DNA of 64,000 nucleotides from Croceibacter atlanticus HTCC2559 (lineage in GTDB: Bacteria; Bacteroidota; Bacteroidia; Flavobacteriales; Flavobacteriaceae): assembly GCF_000196315.1 (NCBI RefSeq), contig NC_014230.1, forward strand, positions 1,508,001 to 1,572,000, written 5' to 3'. A program made the position numbers and the translations under genes. The first letter of the stretch is position 1, and the number at the start of each line of letters is the position of its first letter. Positions 10,941-21,563 of the stretch are shown piece after piece. Below the pieces are notes generated by a model. That model saw only the letters and a program-made list of their open reading frames with translations, was not told the DNA's origin and did no database searches.

Positions 10941-10968
10941 AGATTAAATTTAGTTATGTTTTGTTTTC

Positions 10969-11002
10969 AAGGGCTCTGAAATTCCAATTCAGAGCCTTTG
11001 TT
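10969..11002 (+). terminator. Terminator of asnB
   Basis: GGCTCTGAA (10972-10980) pairs with TTCAGAGCC (10988-10996) over a 7-base loop, followed by a T-rich tract. It also lies just past the stop codon of the convergent gene and may serve both. Confidence 0.8.
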
Positions 11003-11004
11003 GT

Positions 11005-12270
11005 TTATTTTTTTATAAACTGAATACTTTGTCGTCCTGTATTATGTTGTATGCTCAAAAAGTAAAGGCCAGCAGCGTGATTAAAATTAAAACTGTAGTC
11101 TTTTACGCCTTTACTAACAAGAGATTCTCTGGTAAGCTTTTCTACACGTCTTCCTTGGTGGTCATAAAGTTCTATTATGGCATTGTCGGTTTCAGGATAT
11201 TCAATTGAGAAATTTAATTTATCTGTTATAGGCATAGGTGATATAACCACTTTTAAGTCCTTACGGGACTCTAAATTGTTATTTGGGATAGAAAGAGTTT
11301 CAGTTAATTTTAAAATAGTAGCACCAGAGCAATATGCAGTATTACCAACAAAAAAAATACGGTTTGCGTTTGTACCAAATCCTAAATCTGTCCACGTGTC
11401 TCCACCATCATTTGTTTCATAAAGGTTACCAATATGGCCACCAACCCAACCTCTTTGAGGTGTTTCAAATCCAAGTGCTTGTATTGGTCTAATAGGGCAA
11501 TCTTTGCTTTCCCAAGTTGCACCAGCATCAAAACTCTTAATTACTTTACCTTGTTGCATAGGTACAGACTCTATAGATCCAAATAATACATTAGGATTAT
11601 CATTAACAAGCTGTAATTTCCAAACATATTCTCCTGCAATGTTAGAGTTGTAAATTTGTGTCCAAGTTAAACCGCCATCTGTAGTTTTAAGAATAACGCC
11701 ACCACTATCATTTTTTCCAGCTGCATAACCAACCAATTCATTTAGAAAAAGCATTTCTACCAAAGCATTGGCAAGTGTGCTTAGATCTGTATAAGACCAA
11801 GTATCTCCAGTATCTGTAGTTTTTAAAATAAAAGCAGGTTCATTGTAAGCTCCACAACCATACATTGTAGTTTCAGATGCTTGTGAAAGCCCGCAAATTG
11901 CTGTCGGATTGTTAGGAAAAGTAATTGGAGACCAAGTAATACCACCATCTGTTGTTTTAAAATGCAACCCGCTAAGTGACGTGACAATACCAATATTTTC
12001 ATTAAAAAATTCAATATTTCTGTAGTAAACATTTGCAGAAATATCGGCTTCATTTAAAACTTCAGTCCAATTTTCACCACCGTCGATGGTTTTAAAAACA
12101 TTACCGTTAGCGCCATTAGCTATCCATCCTAATTCTGAATTTATGAAAAAAACATCATCAAAACGAGTTCCATTTGCGTTTACGGGAGCATTGTCTAAAC
12201 TAGACCAAGAGCTTTGTGCGAGTAATGAAGAAGTGAAGATGCTAAATATGAGTAAGATATGGTATTTCAT
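11005..12270 (-). CDS. T9SS-exported YCF48-like beta-propeller protein
   Basis: A 421-residue secreted protein: signal peptide MKYHILLIFSIFTSSLLAQ, then repeated blades of the pattern GWIANGANGNVFKTIDGGENWTEV, FKTTDGGITWSPI, LKTTDTGDTWSY, LKTTDGGLTWTQI and YETNDGGDTWTDL, typical of BNR/YCF48 photosystem-assembly-factor-like propellers. From about residue 345 a T9SS C-terminal sorting domain follows (VVISPMPITDKLNFSIEY, then AIIELYDHQGRRV, ending in GLYFLSIQHNTGRQSIQFIKK-like sequence). Such proteins are exported across the outer membrane and attached to the surface. The ligand is unknown. Confidence 0.88.
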   Translation of the reverse strand: MKYHILLIFSIFTSSLLAQSSWSSLDNAPVNANGTRFDDVFFINSELGWIANGANGNVFKTIDGGENWTEVLNEADISANVYYRNIEFFNENIGIVTSLSGLHFKTTDGGITWSPITFPNNPTAICGLSQASETTMYGCGAYNEPAFILKTTDTGDTWSYTDLSTLANALVEMLFLNELVGYAAGKNDSGGVILKTTDGGLTWTQIYNSNIAGEYVWKLQLVNDNPNVLFGSIESVPMQQGKVIKSFDAGATWESKDCPIRPIQALGFETPQRGWVGGHIGNLYETNDGGDTWTDLGFGTNANRIFFVGNTAYCSGATILKLTETLSIPNNNLESRKDLKVVISPMPITDKLNFSIEYPETDNAIIELYDHQGRRVEKLTRESLVSKGVKDYSFNFNHAAGLYFLSIQHNTGRQSIQFIKK

Positions 12271-12407
12271 AGGTGCTATTTTTTAGTAAAAGTATTAAAA
12301 AATAGACTGTAAAAGCTCCTGAATGTAATGCTTAAAATTACTCACAAATTGTTGATAACTTAAGGGCTTCAATCTTGTATGACACCGCGATAAAAGAGGT
12401 GTTTTGT

Positions 12408-12415
12408 TATATTTG
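12408..12415 (+). promoter_or_regulatory. -7 box of gyrB
   Basis: TATATTTG is an exact TAnnTTTG box 41 bases before the gyrB ATG. The upstream TTG element is not obvious at normal spacing. Confidence 0.4.
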
Positions 12416-12426
12416 TCTGTTAGTGA

Positions 12427-14394
<1,968 letters not shown>

Positions 14395-14416
14395 TTTTTA
14401 GACACCCTAATAAACT

Positions 14417-14456
14417 GACGCTTAAAAAATTAGTCTTTTTTAAGCGTCTTTTTTTA
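14417..14456 (+). terminator. Terminator of gyrB
   Basis: 13-bp stem (GACGCTTAAAAAA at 14417-14429 with its complement at 14436-14448), 6-base loop, long T-run, 22 bases past the gyrB stop codon. Confidence 0.9.
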
Positions 14457-14519
14457 TACATTTATGTGAAATTGTATAATTACTTATTAATAAATTCGTT
14501 TTAACAAAAAACATCTCTT

Positions 14520-15542
14520 ATGAAACAGATACTATTTACACTCGTATTTCTAACTACAATAACAACTGTAAGTGCACAGCAAAATTTAGATGAGTTGCTG
14601 GCATCTGGAGTTGAGGATGCGCAAACGTTTACACAACAATATATTACACCTGGCGCCGAAGGTTTATTGTGGAATACCACAAGTGGCTGGATGCAAGGTG
14701 CAAAAGTGAAGAAAGTTTTGGGGTTTGAATTTTCTGTAATGGGAAGCGCAACATTAATAAAAGATGAACAAAAGTCTTTTACATTTAATAATAGTGATTA
14801 TAATAATTTAGAATTACAGAATGGAAACGCTTCGCAAGAAGTAGCAACTGCTTTTGGAGAAAATAATCCAGATGTTTTAGTGGTTACCACTGTAGAAAAT
14901 GAATTTGGTTTTGAAGAAGAAGTAGAAATTGTGTTACCACAAGGTTTGGGTTCAGAGAATATTAGCTTTCTGCCAACAGCATTCCTACAAGCTAGGTTGG
15001 GTGTTTTTAAAGCAACAGAAGTTAAGGTGCGCTATTTTCCAAAGATAGAGTATGAGGACATTAAAACAGGACTTGTAGGTATAGCAGTGCAACACGAGAT
15101 AAGTCAGTGGTTTCCTGGTAGTGATGTACTACCAATACGTGTTTCTGCTTTAGTCTCTTATACCAACACATCTGGAGAATATGACTTTACAGATGAAGGT
15201 GTTATTGAAGGTGAAAATCAACGTTTTGAGCTTACACAGAATAGCTACACGGTCGAGGCACAAGTATCTACTAAATTGCCAATCATTAATTTTTATGGTG
15301 GTTTAGGATATGTAACAGGAACTTCTGAGTTTGATATATTAGGAACTTATAGGTTTAGAGATGCAACACCAATATTTGGAGGCGAAGAGTCTATAACAGA
15401 TCCATTTAGTATTGAGAATGATATCTCTGGAGTACGCGCAACCTTAGGGTTAAAACTTAATTTAGGCTTCTTTGGGTTGCACGCAGATTATAATATAGCA
15501 GATTACAATACAGTTTCAGCTGGTGTGCATTTTGGCATTTAA
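14520..15542 (+). CDS. DUF6588 outer-membrane-type protein (copy 1)
   Basis: A 340-residue exported protein with signal peptide MKQILFTLVFLTTITTVSAQ. The mature protein is beta-rich, with alternating strands to the very end (GLKLNLGFFGLHADYNIADY), which suggests an outer-membrane barrel. Motifs shared with the second copy at 18622 are the QYITPGAEGL and SGWMQGAKV start and the SNSQFTNL/NNSDYNNLEL region, identifying DUF6588. The two copies flank a TonB-dependent receptor gene, which suggests a shared transport or surface role. No function is established to my knowledge. Confidence 0.78.
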   Translation: MKQILFTLVFLTTITTVSAQQNLDELLASGVEDAQTFTQQYITPGAEGLLWNTTSGWMQGAKVKKVLGFEFSVMGSATLIKDEQKSFTFNNSDYNNLELQNGNASQEVATAFGENNPDVLVVTTVENEFGFEEEVEIVLPQGLGSENISFLPTAFLQARLGVFKATEVKVRYFPKIEYEDIKTGLVGIAVQHEISQWFPGSDVLPIRVSALVSYTNTSGEYDFTDEGVIEGENQRFELTQNSYTVEAQVSTKLPIINFYGGLGYVTGTSEFDILGTYRFRDATPIFGGEESITDPFSIENDISGVRATLGLKLNLGFFGLHADYNIADYNTVSAGVHFGI

Positions 15543-15717
15543 CAATTACTTAACATTGAAGTTTAGTTTAGATAATATAAAAGAGTGATTATTTATAAAA
15601 AGAACTTTATAAATAATTGAATAACAAAATGTTATTATATTTAATTAGATATAACACATAACGTTCCCTTATAGTTTTCTTAACTTATTTCATCCCAAAA
15701 AATGAGTTTTCATAGAG

Positions 15718-15725
15718 TATTTTTG
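15718..15725 (+). promoter_or_regulatory. -7 box of the TonB receptor gene
   Basis: TATTTTTG fits TAnnTTTG exactly and lies 27 bases before the ATG at 15753, in the 210-base gap after the DUF6588 gene. No clear TTG element. Confidence 0.4.
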
Positions 15726-15752
15726 CGCCTCAAACCAAAACTATAACTCACA

Positions 15753-18497
15753 ATGAAAAAACTCTCATTATTTTTTCTTTTTTGTTTAACTGCATTAAGC
15801 TTTTCTTTTGCCCAAACTACGGTAACTGGAAAAATTTATGATGGTGATAGCAATGCTCCTTTATTAGGTGCAAACATTATGGACGTATCTTCTGGAAATG
15901 GTACAATAACAGATTTCGATGGAAACTTTTCATTATCAGTTGGTTCAACTTCTGGAGAATTAAAAATTTCTTACGTAGGATACATTACTAAAACTGTTGC
16001 TTACAACGTATCTGAAGGTAAAACATCTATTGGTTCTGTAACATTGGCTCCAGATGAGGCAACACTATCAGAAGTAGTAATCACAACTTCTGGTGTTGTA
16101 GATTTAGCTAAGGACAGAAAAACTCCTGTTGCTGTTTCTACTATTAGAGCTAGTGAAATAAGACAAAAATTAGGATCTCAAGAATTTGTTGAGATTTTAA
16201 ACACAACACCATCTATCTATGCAACTAAGCAAGGTGGTGGTTATGGTGACTCAAGAGTTAATATCCGTGGTTTTGATACTCAAAACTCTGCGGTATTAAT
16301 TAATGGTGTGCCAATTAATGATATGGAAAACGGTATTGTATACTGGAGTAACTGGGCAGGTCTGTCTGATGTTGCATCAGCTATTCAAGTACAAAGAGGT
16401 TTAGGATCTTCTAAACTAGCTGTTTCTTCTGTAGGTGGTACAATAAACGTTGTAACTCGTAGTGCAGATAGATCAGAAGGTGGATTTGTATCTACATCTG
16501 TAGGTAATAATGATTACATCAAAACATTAGCTTCTTACTCAACAGGTTTAAGTGAGTCTGGATGGTCTGGATCTTTCTTATTTAGCAGAACAGCTGGAGA
16601 TGGTTACATAGACGGAACAAAGTTTGAAGGTTTTAACTACTTCGCATCTGTAGGTTACCAACCAAATGAAAATCACGGTTTAGAGTTTACAGTAACTGGT
16701 GCGCCACAATGGCACCACCAACGTTCTAGAGCGAGCTCAATCGATGCTTACATACAATATGGTGGTGGCGAAGAGCCAAGAATTAAGTACAATGAAGATT
16801 GGGGCTTTAGAAATGGTGAAGAATACTCTTTTAGAAGAAACTTTTACCACAAGCCTATCTTAAGCTTAAACTGGGATTGGACAATTAGTGACGCTACTAA
16901 ACTTACTACAACTGCTTACGCATCATTTGGTCGTGGTGGTGGTACTGGTGAGATTGGTGAAATTAATGGAAGAAGACAATTTGCTTTACCTAGAACAGAC
17001 AATGGTTTAATTAGAGTAGATGATATTGTTGCATACAACAGTGGTCAATTAGTTCCAGATTTTAGCGCTCAGCCTAGAGCTCAAGTTAATGGTCTTTACT
17101 TAAATAATAGTGACCTTAACGATAATGAAAACAATACTAACGGTATTACAAGACGTGCATCTATCAACTCTCACAACTGGTATGGCGTATTAGCAAATCT
17201 TAACAACAAGTTATCAGATGAGTTAACTTTAGATTTCGGTATAGATTTAAGACAATACAAAGGATTTCACTACAGAAGAGTTAACGATCTTTTAGGTGGT
17301 GATGCTTACCAACAAACAGATAATAGAAACAATCCTGTTGATGATGCAGCATTATCTAACATCTTCTTTGAAACGTATGATGCAGACCAACCTTGGTGGG
17401 TTTTCGCAGATATAGATGATGAAGAGAAAATAGACTACTATAATACAGGTCTTGTAAACTGGGCAGGTGCTTTTGGACAGTTAGAATATACTAAAGATAA
17501 TATCTCTGCATTTGTTCAAGGTGCAGTTTCTAACCAAGGCTTTGCTAGAGAAGAGTTTTTTGGAACTACACCAGCAGAAAAAACTGACTACGAAAACATC
17601 TTAGGAGGTAACATTAAAGGTGGTATTAACTGGAACATTAATGATAATCACAATGTATTTGGTAACGCTGGTTACTATTCTAAGCAGCCATTATTTGATG
17701 CAGTTTACATTAACTTCTCAAACCAACTTAACCCAGACTTAGTAAATGAGCAAGTTGTAGGTTTTGAGCTTGGTTACGGTTACAGAAGCAGAAACTTTAG
17801 AGCAAACGTAAACCTTTACCGTACGAGTTGGGCAGACCGTTTTGAGTCTGTATCTGCAACGTTTAATGAAGATACTCCAGACGAAATTAGAGGTACAGCA
17901 AACATCTTAGGTATTACTCAAGTTCACATGGGTATTGAGGCAGATGCACGTTACAGAATTAATGAGTTTATTGGTGTTAACGGTATGATCTCTATTGGAG
18001 ACTGGCAATATAAAGACGATGTAGTTGCTACATATTTTGATAACAACCAAGAACCAGTTGTTATCGATGGTGAGTCTCAATCAGTATTATTACCATTAGA
18101 TGGTGTGAAAGTTGGAGATGCTGCACAATTTACAGCTAGTTTAGGTGCAGATGTAAAGCTTTACAAGTCATTACAAGTAGATGCTAACTACCGTTTTGCA
18201 GATAATTTATATGCAGCTTTCGATGCTTCAGATGTTAGCGAAGATGGTGCTCTTAAATTACCTTCTTACGGTCTTTTAGATGCTGGTATGTCATTCTCAA
18301 TCCCTTCATTCTTAGGTGAAAAAATGACGTTCCGTTTAAACATAAACAACGTATTAGATGAGGTTTATATCTCTGAGTCTGATACTAACAGATTTGCTCA
18401 AGAAGGTGATGCTACTTATGATGGTATTGCTACTTCTAACCGTGTTTATTTCGGTTTCGGAAGAACTTGGAATGCAAGTTTAAGATTTGATTTCTAA
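15753..18497 (+). CDS. TonB-dependent receptor with carboxypeptidase-like domain
   Basis: A 914-residue outer membrane receptor. Signal peptide MKKLSLFFLFCLTALSFSFAQ; then a carboxypeptidase regulatory-like domain to about residue 105 (VTGKIYDGDSNAPLLGANI, GTITDFDGNFSLSV, ISYVGYITKTV); a plug domain with RVNIRGFDTQNSAVLINGVP and QVQRGLGSSKLAVSSVGGTINVVT; then a 22-strand-type barrel ending in aromatic SLRFDF. This is the SusC/CirA-like layout, but no SusD-like lipoprotein gene is adjacent, which argues against a standard polysaccharide locus. The substrate is unknown. Neighbours on both sides are DUF6588 paralogues, and a BtuF-like binding protein follows. Confidence 0.9.
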   Translation: MKKLSLFFLFCLTALSFSFAQTTVTGKIYDGDSNAPLLGANIMDVSSGNGTITDFDGNFSLSVGSTSGELKISYVGYITKTVAYNVSEGKTSIGSVTLAPDEATLSEVVITTSGVVDLAKDRKTPVAVSTIRASEIRQKLGSQEFVEILNTTPSIYATKQGGGYGDSRVNIRGFDTQNSAVLINGVPINDMENGIVYWSNWAGLSDVASAIQVQRGLGSSKLAVSSVGGTINVVTRSADRSEGGFVSTSVGNNDYIKTLASYSTGLSESGWSGSFLFSRTAGDGYIDGTKFEGFNYFASVGYQPNENHGLEFTVTGAPQWHHQRSRASSIDAYIQYGGGEEPRIKYNEDWGFRNGEEYSFRRNFYHKPILSLNWDWTISDATKLTTTAYASFGRGGGTGEIGEINGRRQFALPRTDNGLIRVDDIVAYNSGQLVPDFSAQPRAQVNGLYLNNSDLNDNENNTNGITRRASINSHNWYGVLANLNNKLSDELTLDFGIDLRQYKGFHYRRVNDLLGGDAYQQTDNRNNPVDDAALSNIFFETYDADQPWWVFADIDDEEKIDYYNTGLVNWAGAFGQLEYTKDNISAFVQGAVSNQGFAREEFFGTTPAEKTDYENILGGNIKGGINWNINDNHNVFGNAGYYSKQPLFDAVYINFSNQLNPDLVNEQVVGFELGYGYRSRNFRANVNLYRTSWADRFESVSATFNEDTPDEIRGTANILGITQVHMGIEADARYRINEFIGVNGMISIGDWQYKDDVVATYFDNNQEPVVIDGESQSVLLPLDGVKVGDAAQFTASLGADVKLYKSLQVDANYRFADNLYAAFDASDVSEDGALKLPSYGLLDAGMSFSIPSFLGEKMTFRLNINNVLDEVYISESDTNRFAQEGDATYDGIATSNRVYFGFGRTWNASLRFDF

Positions 18498-18525
18498 AAA
18501 CAACATAATTTTTTGAAATAGCCTT

Positions 18526-18558
18526 AAAGCCGCTTCTTAATTGAAGCGGCTTTTTTTA
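18526..18558 (+). terminator. Terminator of the TonB receptor gene
   Basis: 11-bp stem (AAAGCCGCTTC at 18526-18536 with its complement at 18543-18553), 6-base loop and T-run. Confidence 0.9.
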
Positions 18559-18568
18559 TATACCAATA

Positions 18569-18601
18569 TTGGGTTTAATACTTTGGTTTATAGTAGATTT
18601 G
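18569..18601 (+). promoter_or_regulatory. Probable promoter of the second DUF6588 gene
   Basis: TTG (18569-18571), 22 bases, TAGATTTG (18594-18601), 20 bases before the TTG start codon. Spacing is at the long end of the Bacteroidota range. Confidence 0.45.
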
Positions 18602-18621
18602 GTGTACTCTAAATTATTTTA

Positions 18622-19584
18622 TTGAAACGTTACTTCACTCTTATACTACTCTTAGTTGTAAACTGTAAACTATGTTCGCAATCCTCAAATGTAGATGAGG
18701 TTGTTACAGATTTTTTAATTATTTCCAGAGCCTATGTCACGCCAGGCGCAGAAGCCGCAATACATCAATCTTCTGCAGGATGGTTTAATAGCGCAAAACC
18801 ACTAAGCAAATGGCAGTATAACGTATCACTACACGGCAACGTTTTATTTTTACCAGAGAGTAAAAAAACAGCACAGGTGAGTAATTCTCAATTTACCAAC
18901 CTTTACTTACAAGATGGAACAGAGACAGCTACTATTCCTACTGCTTTAGGAGATGATAGTGCTATATTTTTTGAAGGTACTGTTTTCGATGAGGATTTTG
19001 AGTTTCAAGCGTTAGAAGGCATAAATGAAAACGAGTTCGTTTATGGATTTATTCAGGCTACTGTTGGTTTGCCCTATGGCACACAATTTTCTGTGCGCTA
19101 TGCACCTAGTATAAATATTAATAATGTAGATTACTTAGTGTATGGTTTAGGTTTACAACATAACGTATCACAATATTTTAAATCACCTAAACAATTTCAT
19201 TTAGCGTTACAAGCAACCTATTCTAATTTTAAGTTCGATATAAATTATGATCCAGTTGAAATTCCTGGTGTAACCTTTAATACTATTCGCGTCCTTTCTA
19301 ACTCTATATTAGTACAAGCTATTGCTAGTAAACGTTTGCACTATTTTGAGCCATTGTTAGCTTTAGGATTTACATCCTCAACATTTAGATATGAACTTGG
19401 TGGCGATGGTGAAGCACTTTTGAGAGCCTTAAATACAGCATTAAAAGATTTAGATGATACGAAAGTAAACCCTACAGCAAACCTTGGGTTTAATCTTTAT
19501 TTTGGTAAACTTAACTTTCAAACAATAGCAACGTTAGGAGCTTTTATAAATTTAAACGTTAGTGTTAATTATGCAATTAATTAA
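18622..19584 (+). CDS. DUF6588 outer-membrane-type protein (copy 2, TTG start)
   Basis: A 320-residue paralogue of the protein at 14520. The signal peptide (KRYFTLILLLVVNCKLCSQ) can only be kept complete by starting at the TTG at 18622; no ATG exists in frame before the mature protein. Shared motifs are SRAYVTPGAEAAIHQSSAGW, SQFTNLYLQDG and IPTALGDDSA; the C-terminus again alternates hydrophobic strands (LGFNLYFGKLNFQTIATLG). It is separated from the TonB receptor by a terminator and has its own promoter, so the three genes are neighbours but not one operon. Function unknown. Confidence 0.78.
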   Translation: MKRYFTLILLLVVNCKLCSQSSNVDEVVTDFLIISRAYVTPGAEAAIHQSSAGWFNSAKPLSKWQYNVSLHGNVLFLPESKKTAQVSNSQFTNLYLQDGTETATIPTALGDDSAIFFEGTVFDEDFEFQALEGINENEFVYGFIQATVGLPYGTQFSVRYAPSININNVDYLVYGLGLQHNVSQYFKSPKQFHLALQATYSNFKFDINYDPVEIPGVTFNTIRVLSNSILVQAIASKRLHYFEPLLALGFTSSTFRYELGGDGEALLRALNTALKDLDDTKVNPTANLGFNLYFGKLNFQTIATLGAFINLNVSVNYAIN

Positions 19585-19650
19585 CCTTTCCACAGATTGT
19601 GAGTGTGTAGAATAGTTACTATTTTGTTTCTGAATCTAGTAACTTAAGCT

Positions 19651-20451
19651 ATGACAATAAAAGATCAATTATCTAGAACTTTATTAGTTAAGACGACTCC
19701 AAAGCGTATTGTGTCTTTAGTGCCTAGCCAAACAGAGTTATTAGTAAATTTAGGTTTGGAGCATCAAATTGTTGGGCTCACTAAATTTTGCGTTCACCCA
19801 AAAGGTTTAATTAAAAAAAAGACCGTTGTTGGTGGTACAAAGCAAATTCATAGTGACAAACTAGAAGCACTAAATCCAGATATTATTCTATGTAACAAAG
19901 AAGAGAATACTAAAGAAATTGTTGATACCTGTGAGGAAATCTGTCCTGTACATGTTTCTAATGTACAAACCTTAGAGGAAAACTATGAACTCATCAAGCA
20001 ATATGGAGCACTATTTAATAAAGAACCTGAAGCAGAGACGTTAATATCTAAACAGAAATCTGAATTTTCACAGCTTACAAATCAGCTAAAAGGAGTGAAG
20101 AAGAAAAGAGTAGTGTATTTAATATGGCGTAATCCTTATATGACAATTGGCAATGACACCTTTATAAATTACCTACTTAAAATTGCTGGTTTTGAAAATG
20201 TATTTGCAAATAAATCTAGATATCCAGAGCTACAACTGGAGTCACTCAAAGATTTAGCAATAGATTATGTATTTCTTTCTTCAGAACCTTATCCCTTTAA
20301 TGAAAAACACTTTAAGGACTTTAAGGGAATTATTGATAAGTCTAAATTAATTAAAGTAGATGGTGAGTACTTTAGTTGGTATGGTTCTAGATTGCTTGGG
20401 GCAGCAACCTATTTTAAGCATTTGCGAGCAAGTTTAGGATTGGGTCTCTAA
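19651..20451 (+). CDS. BtuF-like metal/cobalamin-binding protein without signal peptide
   Basis: A 266-residue protein of the helical-backbone metal receptor superfamily (COG0614, as in BtuF and FhuD). Residues 18-60 carry KRIVSLVPSQTELLVNLGL and IVGLTKFCVHP, followed by VVGGTKQIHSDKLEALNPDIILCNKEEN, the usual N-lobe. The C-lobe begins near residue 150 (RVVYLIWRNPYMTIGNDTFIN). No signal peptide or lipobox precedes the domain, although such proteins normally act in the periplasm; the next ATG would not create one. A cytoplasmic cobalamin or haem handling role, or export by another route, remains open. No permease or ATPase gene is nearby, but B12-dependent icmF is 2 kb downstream. Confidence 0.82.
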   Translation: MTIKDQLSRTLLVKTTPKRIVSLVPSQTELLVNLGLEHQIVGLTKFCVHPKGLIKKKTVVGGTKQIHSDKLEALNPDIILCNKEENTKEIVDTCEEICPVHVSNVQTLEENYELIKQYGALFNKEPEAETLISKQKSEFSQLTNQLKGVKKKRVVYLIWRNPYMTIGNDTFINYLLKIAGFENVFANKSRYPELQLESLKDLAIDYVFLSSEPYPFNEKHFKDFKGIIDKSKLIKVDGEYFSWYGSRLLGAATYFKHLRASLGLGL

Positions 20452-20607
20452 CCTCTTAATTTCTCTCAATACCAAATCTGCTCTTTTGTTTAGGACATCA
20501 CTTTTTTGCTTGTCTTTAATAGCGGTGTTGTAAGATTTTCTCATTAAATAAGTATACTTATCTTTAAGTTTATCTAAAGAGCTCTTGTTCTTAGATTTAA
20601 ATAGCAT
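20434..20607 (-). CDS. Small Lacal_2735-like protein (copy 1)
   Basis: A 57-codon minus-strand ORF (MLFKSKNKSSLDKLKDKYTY then LMRKSYNTAIKDKQKSDVL, ending KRADLVLREIKRL) that matches the small, basic, two-helix flavobacterial family I know as Lacal_2735. Function unknown; the protein is cytoplasmic. Its last 18 bases overlap the 3' end of the convergent BtuF-like gene. A second gene of identical length and similar design lies at 21272. The consistent ORF length and conserved KLxxKYxxLM/HMxxA pattern support a real gene. Confidence 0.7.
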   Translation of the reverse strand: MLFKSKNKSSLDKLKDKYTYLMRKSYNTAIKDKQKSDVLNKRADLVLREIKRLETQS

Positions 20608-20766
20608 TCTTGATTGTAATTTTTTATCAGATATAATTGTTTAGTACCACAAATCTAATTAAGCAGATTAAAGTGAAGTCTTAATGAAGAGTTAATAATC
20701 TGATAATAATTCTTTAATATTTTGAGTATTGTTAAGAATTTACTGCTAACTATTAAACAAATTATT

Positions 20767-21282
20767 ATGAAGCTTCTTAAACTAGTATTTATTCTGTGTT
20801 TTTTGTTTAGCAATCCACAACTTAATGCACAAGAATCCTGTAATTGCTGTACAGAAAAGCATAACCAATTTAATTTTTGGGAAGGCCAATGGGAAGTAAA
20901 AGATGAAAAGGGAAAAACTTTAGGATATAGCACAATTTCATTTGTACAAAACCATTGTGTTTTAAAGGAAGAATGGTCTAACTCAACATCTGCATATACA
21001 GGAACTAGTTATAACTTCTATAATTCGAAATCTAACCAATGGGAACAGCTATGGTTAGACAATCAAGGTGAGGCACTTAAATTATCAGGTCAATTTTTAG
21101 ACGGTAAAATGATTTTAACTTCACAAACAGCTAATTATGAAACGCAGCAAGAAGAAAAAGTAAATCGTATTACTTGGACTCCATTACAAGATGGTCGCGT
21201 AAAACAAGAATGGAACACTATTAGCGCTAATGGTGAAGCAACATTAATTTTTAAAGGTTTTTACGAAAAGCTTAAGCACTAG
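20767..21282 (+). CDS. Secreted DUF1579-like protein
   Basis: A 171-residue exported protein (signal peptide MKLLKLVFILCFLFSNPQLNAQ). The mature part starts ESCNCCTEKHNQFNFWEGQW, then EVKDEKGKTLGYSTI, a pattern reminiscent of DUF1579 and related calycin-like domains (FWxGxWxV). I start it at the ATG at 20767, which opens the signal peptide; in-frame codons upstream are not plausible. Three Cys residues cluster at the mature N-terminus. Role unknown. Its 3' end overlaps by 11 bases the convergent small gene 21272-21445. Confidence 0.72.
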   Translation: MKLLKLVFILCFLFSNPQLNAQESCNCCTEKHNQFNFWEGQWEVKDEKGKTLGYSTISFVQNHCVLKEEWSNSTSAYTGTSYNFYNSKSNQWEQLWLDNQGEALKLSGQFLDGKMILTSQTANYETQQEEKVNRITWTPLQDGRVKQEWNTISANGEATLIFKGFYEKLKH

Positions 21283-21445
21283 CGCGTAATAAAAACTGAA
21301 TTTTCGCCAAGGTCTTATAGGCTTTAAACTCCGAGTAATCACTAACACTAGGATCAGTATATTTAAAGTGATAAGCATTTTCCATATGCTTTCTATACTT
21401 ACTCTCTAACTTACTTAAAATTTGTGTACGGGCTAAGGGCTTCAT
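21272..21445 (-). CDS. Small Lacal_2735-like protein (copy 2)
   Basis: A 57-codon minus-strand ORF starting MKPLARTQILSKLESKYRKH and ending AYKTLAKIQFLLRASA. It shares with the gene at 20434 the length, the KLxxKY motif near residue 13 and the final helix. Like copy 1 it converges on, and overlaps (by 11 bases), the end of a plus-strand gene. The remaining 118 bases to the next gene (21446-21563) hold nothing I recognise. Family membership is inferred from pattern only. Confidence 0.6.
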   Translation of the reverse strand: MKPLARTQILSKLESKYRKHMENAYHFKYTDPSVSDYSEFKAYKTLAKIQFLLRASA

Positions 21446-21563
21446 AGTATAATTGTAAGAGATTATTTATTATGTACGCATAACTAATTTATGTTATTAA
21501 GTTGTAAGTTAGTGGTTTTCTAAATAATTTTAATATTTATTTAACACGTGTAGTACTACGCAT

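Noticed and set aside
15543-15752. Cobalamin riboswitch before the TonB receptor or icmF
   Set aside because: No B12-box-like core or long leader structure is visible; the icmF -7 box lies only 23 bases before its ATG.
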